From Nematostella vectensis (taxonomy: Eukaryota > Cnidaria > Anthozoa > Actiniaria > Edwardsiidae), in NCBI RefSeq assembly GCF_932526225.1, contig NC_064042.1:8425540-8489539 (forward strand): a stretch of DNA of 64,000 bases, in the 5' to 3' direction. The notes under the pieces were generated by a model. That model saw only the letters and a program-made list of their open reading frames with translations. It did no database searches and had not been told where the DNA came from. Both the position numbers and the translations under genes were made by a program. Each line of letters opens with the position of its first letter. The stretch's first letter is position 1. Shown here one piece after another: positions 35,501 to 47,500 of the stretch.

Positions 35501-38500
35501 TAATACAAAATCTCTAGGAGTCTGCGTCGATCAGCACCTCTCCTGGAACGCGCACATTACTAATATTTCCAAAAAATCAAGAGATGTCGCCCATTTGTTC
35601 CACTCGAAACACTAAGGTACGCTTTTAACGCAATTGTTCAACCCCATTTTGATTACTGCGATGTAGTATGGGGAAATTGTAATAGTACCCTTGCCACAAA
35701 ACTCCAGAAGCTCCAAAACCGTGCCGCGCGAATTCTGACTTTTAACAGTTTCGATGCCGACGCTCACCCGCTCATCGAGAGCCTAGGCTGGTCGACGCAG
35801 GGCCCATATGGCTACTATGGTGTACAAATCTCTTAACGGCCTAGCCCCGGATTACCTTCAATCTAAATTCGAACACCATGTAAGCCACTACCAAATAAGA
35901 GATTCTGTAAACAAACTCTCTGTTCCGCAACCCCGCACCAATTATCTAAAGAACAGTTTCCATTATAGTGGTGCAGTTTTGTGGAACAGCCTTCCTCCAT
36001 ACCTACGTCAAGCAGAATCTCTTAACAGCTTTAAGTCCGGCTGTAAGAATTTCTTTTTATAATAACACGGCATTCATGGAAAGCAGGCAATCATTGTAAT
36101 ATCATAGTTTAGATTATATAGTATATATAGAATATTTTTAAGCCCTGATTGTTTTACCGTGTATAAAATAAAGTTTCAAGTTACAAGTTACAAATCATCT
36201 CGAAAAGCAAAAATGATCTACCAATGCAGTGAGTAAATGGGATATCAAGTTTAGGAATGGATGGCTACATATTATTATCACCTTTCTTTTGGAAACAGAC
36301 TGATTTGTTTTCAAATGTGATCGCTGCTTCTTTCCCAAAATGATGTCATGTCACTTACCAGCTGGTTGTGATCCCAGAGGATCCATGATGCTCCACGCCT
36401 GGTTGATCACGTGATACTGATACACTCGGCCGTTAAATCCGGAGCCTGGATCATAGCCACCGATTACGGTAATGACGTCACCGACAAGAGTACAAGTGTG
36501 TCCGGCGACTGCTATGCCTGGGGTCGAGGGCTATGGGAAAAAATGAGGCAGTCTTGAAATTATTCTTATGTTCGCTGAGAACATTTCAGCACGAATTACG
36601 AAGTTTCAGGAAAGAGATCGTGGGGGTGGGGTAGTTTAAAACACAAGTGTCTTTAAACAGATGACCAAACATTGAAGGTCCCGCAATGCTAGCGCTGATG
36701 GATACACAATATTTGGAGGTAATGCGAATCTGCGAAGGAGGCTCGCCAACATTTTGTTTATTTTGTTGACAACCAAGCGGTCCCAGCAATGATAGCTCAT
36801 GTTTGCGCTTTTTGCGCGGGCTTAACAGGCTACAGGATCACAAGCAACAACAGAAATCACGGGTTGTTCCTTTACTGCTGCATGAGCGCAATACGGATCC
36901 TATTTAAGAAGGGCAGTTAACTACAAGATTTAACTATTATCTTACCTCTTTACGTGTCCATGAGGGGGGGCTTAGGCTCAAATGCCAGACCTCATTAGAC
37001 ACGCCTTGCTCAGTGAGTCCACCAAATACCACCATAACCCCCTGTGGAGAACACAGTACAGCTCATTTTATATCTATTACAACAGCACAAGTCCCATTAT
37101 AACGCATGAAGGATACTGATTCACTATATAAAAGAGGTAACGCGAAAACGGTACTTCACGTCACTAGAAGATCAGAAAAAGATCGATAAATTGGGCATTC
37201 CGTCTTTCAGATGCAAGCCCTCAAAAGTAATCAAGAAGTCCTATCCTTTATACCATCTCACCTTACAGTCATTTATTTAATCGACATACCGCATGAATCA
37301 CAGCGCAGTGGAAGTATCGAGGGGTTGGCATGACAACAGCAAGCTGATTGGTTACTACTTGACTCCAGCTCATAGTCACGAGATCAAACTTCATGATGTC
37401 ACCGAGAGGTCCATACGCCATGGAATAGCCACCAAAAACCCAAAGGGACTGGCCACTAGTCACCAAGCTATGCGCCATGCGTACGAGGGAACTAGTACTA
37501 CGGTTGCGCGATGTGAGTTCACTAAGAAGTTCCCATTGCCCCTTTCCGTAAGGGACAGCGAGACTGCAGTCGGTGCCTGCATATCCAGGGGCGCAGGTGC
37601 ACAGACCACTTGCCTGTGAATTAGGAGAATACAATAGATAAGGAAGGAAAACTATTTACTTGTCACGCATCACCAATGTCACACAAACAGCCTGCCACAC
37701 ATGTACGTCACGCATGTATGACACACGCTACTCACCGAGTTGCAAGACCCGTGACCACTACAGTTATTAGGGCAAACCCTGATGGTACAGTCAGGCCCAG
37801 TCCAGTCTGAGGCGCACCGGCACGCCTCTCCTTGTGACGTCATAACGCACCGGCGATTACCATGGCAATGGTCGGCACACCTGCGTACAGAGAAGATGGC
37901 ACCGAAGCCTTTGGAGAGCGACACTGCGGATATGTCTCCTTTGAAGACCACCACCATGTTGCCTAGTGACGCCACCACTGACTGCTGCAGACTGAGAGCA
38001 CTACAGAAGGAGCCAAGTTTGTAGAATCTCAAAGGAGAAGGGGTGGGAAGCCCAAGGATGAACGGGGGTAGACCATCGTATATAGTCACATGATCAGTCA
38101 AGCAGTTGAGGCTCAGGTTGGTAAAGGTCAAGGTGATGTCTGATGTCTGAGGGGGGAGGGCTGGGGGCTCGTAGATAAGCGAGTGACTGGTATTGTGTGA
38201 CGCAGATATCACCCACACACATCCTGCGCGTGACGGGGGAGTCACGCCATCTCCGATGGCGGTTGAGATGTCGCCTTGCGTGACATTAGTCAAGATACTT
38301 CGACTTTTACACTCGTAGTAGCACCGGCCACCATACCTGGAACAAGAATCGCCAGAAGTCACACAACTTACACAGCACCGCGCGTTGCGTGACAAGCTGT
38401 CACGTAACCCTCACCTTGGATTCCCTACGAGTCCTGACTTGCAACGCTCACAATTCAGCCCTTCAGTATTATCTTTACAAAAGCACTGCCCTGTCATGCG

Positions 38501-41500
38501 GTCACACACTCCTAGCGTGACGTCACCGTGTCCATTGCAATCACATGCTTTGCAGCCCTGTGACGTTGTAGCGTTACCATAGGAACCAGGAACGCACAAC
38601 TCGCAATGGTTTCCATGGGTATAATCTAAGGAAAAATCATTCGTCAGAAATCAAAAGATAACAGTTAAGAACAAAATAGCGTTAAGATATCTTTACAGAC
38701 ACCATAGCTTGGTAGAGAAATTTGTTCAACCAATGCAGACAAAGTTAAGCATGAAATGCATGACTGTTTCATGTTATTGAGGACACCTCGTCATTAAAAA
38801 GTTGTTCCATACATTTTCTGCAAATCTTAACCTGTATGAAAGTTATTGGTACCCAAAGGTGGCCTTATAACATTATGTAGGAGGATTCCGCCATAGAGGT
38901 GAAGCACTACCTTGGCACTGGTCACAGATGCCGATGCCTTGGTCACATGAGCTGTGTCCGTTACACCCACAATCAATCGTACAGTTGGTTCCAAGCCACC
39001 CCAGGTCGCAGTCACAAAGGTAGTTCGAGTTGCAAGTTCCGTGGACGCAGGCGGGGTAGCACCTAAGATAAAATAAAAAGATAGAGTGTACTTATTACTT
39101 GAAACTTGCTGAGGTCACCCTGGGTATAACAGCTCAGGGTGTGTCTGCTAGCATTTAGAGGAGAGTAGCCGCCTCCACGTCTGCCTATCTGAAGCCAACT
39201 GTCAAGAGCTGGAGGTCTAGGTCGCTCCAGTCATCGTTTGTAAAATCATTGTCAACTGTCACGCAATCTCCAGTCAGGTCACAACACGAGTGACGACCAA
39301 AGTGAGGCTAGCTTGTCACTCACGTTTTGTTGCAAGCCGTCTTGCCGTCGCCGGTGTATCCCGGATTACAGATGCAGTGATAAGTCCCGTATGTGTTGAC
39401 ACAGGTCGAGTTGTAATGGCACGAGTCTAGTCCCAGTCGGCACTCGTTCACATCCGGGCACTTGTCGTAGGCCCATGTCGTACTTCCGGTCACGTTGATT
39501 GCGCTGCTTGAACACTGGCTGCCGTGAGGACCGCGAAAGTCTCCAGAATAACATCTAACACAGGAGCATATTTATCAACGTCAGGAGCGGGCGCCTCCTC
39601 AACGCACACCCCACCCAGCGACTCAATGTACCAAGCTATCCTAATCTTCTAAAATTCATTAATCATCCGTTGATATCAGAAATTCGATGGAATAATACAT
39701 CTTAAGGATCTAGATCTGAGGGGCTATCTGGGGATGTTACCTTCCCAGGAGAGGGTTGTCTCCGTTACTGCACCAGCCACACTTGATATCAGACAGACAG
39801 CTTGAGCAGGTCTTGTGAACAGTGCAATCTCGGCACTTGCCTGAAGGACTGCAATAAAAGACGAGAATCCGTGAGTTGGGACAGTTGGTTATCGCCTTTG
39901 CTACGAGAGTTTCCTAGGGTTCTTCGTCCGGTCTCCCTCCCTCAATATAAAGATTTCGACAAAGTTGTCTCTTCACTCTCATAATTCAGCATTCCAAGGA
40001 AAGTCTAAGTTGGCAGACCGCTGCTATTTGCCTCACACTATTGGGTTTCGCGTTCGATTCCGGATTCCGCCGAGAGGATACCGTGAAATGTACGAGGCGA
40101 ACACGAAGCACTCCAACGTACGAATTACCTATCCACCCAATGGTACAAGTGCCGAGAGGATACCGAGAGATGTACGAGGCGAACACGAAGCACGCCGACA
40201 AACAACTTACCTATCCACCCAATGGGTACACGTGCCGAGAGGATACCGAGAGATGTACGAGGCGGATACGAAGCATGCCGACGTACGACTTACCTATCCA
40301 CCCAATGGGTACACGTGCCGAGAGGATACCGAAAAATGTACGAGGCGAACACGAAGCATTTCGACGTACAACTTACCTATCAACCCAATGGGTACACGTG
40401 CCGAGAGGATACCGAGAGATGTACGAGGCGAACACGAAGCACTCCGACGTACGAATTACCTATCCACCCAATGGGTACACGTGAAATGTACGAGGCGAAC
40501 ACGAAGTACGAGGATACCGTGAAATGTACGAGGCGAACACGAAGCACTCCGACGTACGGCTTACCTTTCTTCCCAATGGGTACACGTGCCGACAGGAAAA
40601 CGAGAAATGTAAGAGGCGAACACGAAGCACTCCGACGTACGACTTACCTATCTACCCAATGGGTACACGTGCCGAGAGGATACCGACAGATGTACGAGGC
40701 GAACACGAAGCATTTTGACGTACAACTTACCTATCAACCCAATGGGTACACGTGCCGAGAGGATAACGAGAAATGTACGAGGCGAACACGAAGCACTCCG
40801 ACGTACGACTTACCTTTCCACCCAATGGGTACACGTGCCGAGAGGATACCGACAGATGTACGAGGCGAACACGAAGCATTTTGACGTACAACTTACCTAT
40901 CAACCCAATGGGTACACGTGCCGAGAGGATACCGAGAGATGTACGAGGCGAACACGAAGCATGCCGACAAACGACTTACCTATCTACCCAATGAGTACAC
41001 GTGCCGAGAGGATACCGAGAGATGTACGATGCGAACACGAAGCACTCCGACGCTGAATCGCACCACGAGCACCCACTGGAGTCACTCACACACTCAGTGC
41101 AAGACTGACGTCTACAAGAAACAGTAAAAAGAACACCAATCAGAGAACAGTTAAAAAGCACAGTTAAAAAGCACGCTTAAACTTTTTAACCCTGCCGAGA
41201 ATGCACCGCGAACCAAGATTCTTCGTGAATAGCCATTTTGACATTAGAAACTCAGTTTAGAGGGAGATGTTCTATTGTACCTGCTACAAGGTTTCCCGCA
41301 CTGCGTTCTCACATCTGCAGATGGTATGACATTACGTCTGAGGCATATTCGGTATCTATTCCATTCACACTGTGTATCCTGAAAATAAAATATACAAGAC
41401 AAATGAACCCTGGTGAATGTATGACGTCACGGTCGAGGGACTCGAGGGGGGAGAGGTGGGGAGGGTCTTCGCAGATGGAAATACGCAAACATGATAAAAT

Positions 41501-44500
41501 CGTGCACCATTTGTAATTCAGAAAGTTGTTGGAAACATTGTTTTTGAATGTTCACTTATCATGAGGGTGGTGGTTCCATTGTACCTTCCCTTTCGGGTTA
41601 ACTTTGAACATTATTTCTTTCAATTATTGTACTATTGCTAAACTCTTTTGTTGATATAACGATGTCTGTCTGCCTGTCTCAATAAAACTAAAAAATGTCT
41701 TGACTAGCCGACTTGTGTGATAAGTTGTTAGGATTCGTTTTTGGGAGTCTTATGGGCAAACGTTCGAGGACTACTCTTGATATCGAGTGATATTGTTGCA
41801 GGACGCCAGTCACCTTTACAAGGTAGTTACCTGATTTAAAACGAGTTACCTTGTTTTAAACGATACCTGATTGCAAGCGAGTTACCTGTTTACAAGCGAG
41901 TTACCTGGTTGCAAGCGAGTTACCTGTTTACAAGCGAGTTACCTGGTTGCAAACGAGTTACCTGGTTGCAAGCAGGTTACCTGTTTACAAGCGAGTTACC
42001 TGGTTGCAAGCGAGTTACCTGTTTACAAGCGAGTTACCTGGTTGCAAGTGATACAGTCCTTGTGGTCGTCGCACTTAACACATTCAGTGTAATTAAGATT
42101 TAGGTGACGGATGCGCCCACTGTTATCCTGGCAAGCGGCTCCACTCACTCGTGACATGCACGTACGCGTCACCTCGCACCATCCACAGCTCCGGTCCGTC
42201 ATGCATTGCATACAGCTGTGAAACGACGAACAGCCAGACCCGCCACTCGAGAATGGCTCTAGGTTCTTCCCGAGGATTGGCTGAAAGAAACAACATCTCA
42301 CTCTTGCACCAACTCAAATAAGAATCCCTGTTGTCTACCTTTCCAAGTTGGGATAAAACCTAGTTCAGTACCTGAACACTCAATCGGATCTTCAAATTAT
42401 TTATTATCGACTGTGCTGTCTGAAAATCCTGAACGTAATGGAATAAGGTAGTATGTGTATATTTATGTCAATGGAATACTTGTGTTTGTTTATCGAAAGA
42501 GTACACTAAATATGATGATTGGAAACTACTATACGTCTATATGTGAATTGAGAAGTAGGTATGTAAATAGTGTTACAACGGTATGTGTACATATATTGTT
42601 ACCATATAATAACGATAATAATAAATACTATATGATCAATATGCATTGGGTTTTTTAAAGTTTAATGACTGTCTAGTAATGTGACACCCAAAAAAATTTT
42701 TTTCTTAAAAAAAGCAAAATGCTTTGTTTTATGCAGTAAAATAAAATTCCCACTTTTTCGCGTCATGTTCTCGCAAAGGCAAAATCAGTGTTAGTGGTTC
42801 TTGAAAAAAAAAATCACACCTTTGTTATTGTTTACATTTAAAGATAACCATTCACGACTTACGTTAAACTACACTTCACTTACAAGTCTTGGAAAATTCG
42901 GGTCCTGGTATCCATCCCAGGTGACCTCACAGTTTGTCTTGGCGGTCATCCCGTTCAGCAGTCGCGTCACTTGCAAGTTAACGAAGTACTTTCTATCCTC
43001 GCTAGGGCTTGGGAACAGGGGGGCGCTCGAAGGGTTCCGCAGGGCCAAGGCCAGGCAGCTCAGGCTCTGGGCGGTTGTCGGACACTCTGCCACTCGTTCC
43101 TATAAGAATCAAGGATTGATGGTTGAACAGTATTCTTGTTTACCGTTTATCTAACGTCGTTTATTTAACTTAAAAGAGAGGCGCTTCTCTTATAGTATAG
43201 AAACGGACTGCTCCAGAACTCCTGAGCAATTCTTCCGCGTCAGCCAATACGAGTTAATGAAGTGTGACAAGAGAACGAATGTCTGGTTTTACGTCCTTAT
43301 CCGAACAGACAGAGGGATTTACAGTCCCCAATGTACAGAGCCGGGTTTTACACATCTCTGAAAAATACCAAGCTGACTTGACCTGGATTGGAATCCGGGG
43401 CATTTGGTTTTAGAAAATAAACCTATTGAGCTATTGCGGTTTCCTTCTCGAGCGGCACAACAGTGGTGGTTCAAGCACATGGCACAATATTAAATAATAT
43501 ATATTATATAATATATTGAATATTAAAATGATCCTAGATGAAACAACACACATGTTGACCACTGAGAGCATGTTGACGCAGGAAACATACTTCGGTCACA
43601 GGCTTACCAACCTCTCAGTCAGTCTCCAGTCAATCAGTTACTAGCTCGAATATTTTCACGACTGATCACCTGTTGCGGAATCCCTCAACTGCTCAAAAGT
43701 TAGAAATACCGCTTATTCTGAATAAATACACATCACAAGACAATGAGAGTTTATTGTGACCATTTTAGGATATAAGACAATTGTAGGACAATTACAGGAG
43801 GTGATCAATCGTGAAAATATTCGAGCTAGTTACTGGGATTGACTGAGGACTGACTGAGAGGTTAGTAAACCGGTGCTTTGGTACGCTGGCCCGTTGCCCC
43901 ATCTTCATTGACCGTCTTACGTACAAGTTCGGAAATAATGCGAGGGGCAGTCAATATCGGGTACATATTATCCAAACTTATCTCGAGGGCTCGCACCCTC
44001 TTAAAACAGACATGTCCCTTTACCTTGTTAGAAGCCACGTTATCAGTACTGATGTACATCTTCCCTGAGCTCATTTGGATGTTCCCCACTTCCATCCACA
44101 TCTTATACGCCTGGAGGGGCGCGCTGCGGTACTTGTATGGGTAAACAAACCCGCTCACGTGCTTCTCAAACACAGTGGTCAATAACGCATTAACAGCGGA
44201 CATTTGGATAGACGTACTGGACTCACTGATAATATGGACAAAGTCAGGGTTGGACAGGTTCACGGGGTACGTGTGTGAAACCTCGACAAGACCGGGCGGG
44301 AAGTCGAGGGAGCGGCATTGATTTACAGAGGAGGTAAGGAACTGTGATGAAGTGCCCCACCAGCCTTTAGTGAAGGGGGCCTTGCAAGCTCCTGATGGGG
44401 ATGAGGTCGGGTAACACAGACTGTCCTGTACGCACCAGCCACAGTGCGGCACATGGTTGACGCCCCATGCCAGGCAGGACTTGCATGTGTCATGGACGCT

Positions 44501-47500
44501 GCAGGATCCTGGACAGGTACCAGTGGACCAGCCAGACAGGCACTTGCTGGATTCCTGGACAGCAAAGCATTTAGAAGCAGGATTTCCAGAGCACCATCCA
44601 CAGGCAGGGTCAAGCTTGCAGCTACTGTCAGAAGTTAGGGCTTTGCAATGAGACCCTTTAATGGCAGCACCTACAAAAAGAATGGTGAATGGTGAATGGT
44701 TTGTAGAAATGAGACTTATACTTCTTCACTTTAGTCTGATGGTCTTATGCACAATTTAGGAAGCTTTTCAATAAGACAATATAACAAAATCTTTGATTGT
44801 CCTTTAGATATGATGAGTGTATCAATATTTTTCCTCAACTACCTACATTCCAGGGCCTAACAAAGCGCCCGGTAACCTTAAAACGATATTTAGTTTCTTT
44901 GTAACTAGTTTTCCACATATTTTAATTTATTTGAGCTTCTTTGTTTTTATTGTACGAATTCAGTCAGGCCAGAAAAAAACGAGTCCCGTCAAATCGTTTT
45001 CTTATGCAAAGCTATTTTTAGCTAGTCTTAAACTCTCATTCAGTATTTTCAAAGTCTCAAGTCCTAAAAAAATTCATACGGAATTTAAACCCCTTTAAGA
45101 GCCAATAAAGACAACACCTACCTGTTTGATTGACAACAGCAACACCCTGTGGCAACTTATATGACATCATGTCACCCAGTGGCATCCCTGCATAGCCACC
45201 CAACACCATCATGACCGAGTCCCTCACCAGACCCAAATGTGAGAACCTCCCCCTTGGGCCCGAGGGCGGGGCTAGAAATGGGACCCACTTGTGACATGGG
45301 ATGTGGTAGAAGTGTAGAAGGCCATCATAACATGTCTCATCTGAGCCATGAGTGTGTCTATTGCCACCTAAACACAAAGATGGAATTTAATAACGGGAAG
45401 TGAAAACCTGCCTCTCTACAGTGGTCTATAAGGATGTTAAGCCATATAAGATCAAGACAAAATGGGCTTACCAAAAACAACGAGGTAGTCCCCACTTAGA
45501 ATGGCTGAATGAAACGCTCGCTTTGTTGGTAAGTTAGCACCATCTGTTTTCAATTCTGTCCACACCAACTCATCAAGGTGAAACATAGAAAGTTTATTGG
45601 ACCGTTCGCTGGCCCTGTAATGTACACAAACAAACCACACAGCACGCTTCAGAATGGACTTGCAAGACCATAACAGAGCTGGACAAAAGCACTTACATAG
45701 CATTATGAATACCATGTCAAATTGCAGTACCCTACTACATGCAGAAGAACACTGCAGTGACGCTACAAGCGTGAGCTGTTTAGAAGTTTTTTTAATGTAC
45801 TCTTTTTTTTCTATTGTGCAATCAAAATTTTTTTATAGAAAAGATACTACAATCCACTGTGTACTTAAATTGCACCAATGATAACAATGGCATTTTGAAT
45901 AATTCTTTTGGAGAATATATGTGAAGCATTTTCAGATTATTTGAAACACCTCAGTTTTCATAGCAGTATGAAGAAATGTTTTATTTCTTGAATTACAAAT
46001 GTCAGCAGTCAATAAAGTTATCTTCCTTTTTCATTCAGTTTTGTAGTATCACAAATAAAATATGCTAATGAAGTAATAGGCACCACCTCTCGCGGAAACA
46101 ATGAGGAACTAGAAATTCAAAAACACACCATTTAAAATCCTTAGCCAAAAAACCAAAACATATAATTCAGTTGGCAATCTGGCTCTCTGTTCATGAACAT
46201 ACCTTACACCCAGTGGCATAAATCCGCCAAAGACGATGAGAGAGTTGGTGTCTGAATGGTACACAGTGCTGTGTCCAGCCACCTCCAGAGAGAGTAGCTT
46301 GCCAGACTTGTAGACAACCTCAGACCAAGTTCCACCAGGACTCAATGAGTACATGAACATGGCAGACGAGAAACTTGTATTGGCAGTGCGACCTAAAAAC
46401 GTCATATGAAAGTTAAAGCTTTAAACAGAAGCAGACATTGGCAGTATAAACCAATGCGATGGTAAACCTGTGGTATCTAAGCCCAGTCCTACACGTTCTC
46501 TTTCTCCATTTTTCATCTTGGATTTTATGGCTTATGTTTCTTATTATCAGTTGATCTCTAATATACCAATTCTTCTCTTCACTTTTACAAACCTAAACGG
46601 CAGACAATCTGGTTGAAACTTTCTTACCGTCTGGTTTTACGTCCTTTTCCGAGCAGACAGAGGGATGTCGGGTACATATTATCTGAACTTATCTCTAGGG
46701 CTCGCGCCCTCTTAAAACAGACATGTCCTTATAGAAGCCAAATTATCAGTACTGATGTACATCTTCCCAGAGCTCATTTGGATGCTCCCCACTTCCATCC
46801 ACATGACAACTTTCTGGTTGACATGACCGACCTTCCTGGTTGTTTCATTACCTTAGTGGATTCCATCATGCATCAAAATCGTGGGACTTTTATGGCTTTG
46901 TGAGTCCAGATCACATGACACAGGCCAATAAGCTGTGTGGTGGAGCAGGTCCCTACTTAGCCAGTTATTTATTGTGTTTAGATGGAATAAAATAAATCCT
47001 TAAGAACTTAGACAAGGGGAGTTCAACTTGAGAATTCCCTTCGTGCCTAAGTGGAAACACATCATCTAATGACTGCAGTACATATTTGAAATTCTAATTG
47101 GGAGCCTTAAAAAAAGGGAACCCCCATCCCCCCAAAAAGATAACATTGCAAACTATAGAAATTGTGGGCTTACCCCCATACACATAAAGCTTGTCCCCTA
47201 CGATGTTAGCAGTGTGATCCACAACAGGAGGTGGGGTATTGGGGTCACTGACAGCTAACTGCGCCCATAGTCTGGATGTCAGATTAAACTGCCAGAGCTC
47301 ATTAGATAGACCAGTTCCAGTATCGCCTCCAAACACCAGCAGACTGTCTTTGTACAAAGACACAGTGTGGGAGTGACGTCCCATCTAAAAAAATGAACAA
47401 AATGTAGAGTCACAGCTTGCATTATAAAGAAAGCAGGGCTGTAGTAAAGCTGGAAGAGCTGAGAAGCAACATCCTTGAAAAAGAGAACAGAAGACACTAT

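Larger units (their letters stand above)
30710..37613 (-). other. MEGF8: MEGF8 exons 19-23: EGF and second kelch propeller
   Basis: Exon 19 finishes an EGF (CTCAPGYAGTDCS) and starts the propeller (LWVFGGYSM). Further blades are MVVFGGLTEQGVSNEVW (exon 20), VITVIGGYDPGSGFNG (exon 21), ILVFGGYLHKSHRVTVSDEL (exon 22) and MVVYGGRADENTISDELL (exon 23). Intron 21 holds the LINE and a 53-bp decoy-acceptor array. Intron 22 holds a 57/60-bp array. Confidence 0.9.
39741..44670 (-). other. MEGF8: MEGF8 exons 10-14: PSI modules and central region
   Basis: Repeated PSI-type Cys patterns with CGWC or CSWC cores: CGWCSGN and CGWCVQD in exon 10, CGWCEVT in exon 12, CSWCDSASEC in exon 13 and CGWCSNG in exon 14. 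Exon 10 (746 bp) and exon 11 also encode a non-repetitive stretch of roughly 200 residues between PSI blocks. Exons 12 and 13 both end at donors that seeded decoy arrays. The exon 10 donor is uncertain: a stronger-looking GTAAGA four bases on is out of frame with exon 11. Confidence 0.85.

Noticed and set aside
33276-36195. LINE as an active element
   Set aside because: It is 5'-truncated, with an internal stop and at least three frameshifts.
40040-40070. GTTCGATTCCGG, resembling a tRNA B box
   Set aside because: No A box at the right distance and no cloverleaf could be drawn around it.
39965-41127. Several overlapping + strand frames with YEANTKH and THYLSTQW-like repeats
   Set aside because: They arise from the 83-bp donor array on the opposite strand of MEGF8, not from a gene.
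4525-42038. CRISPR-like reading of the regular arrays
   Set aside because: There are no unique spacers between repeats, the host is a eukaryote, and the units abut directly and contain exon borders.
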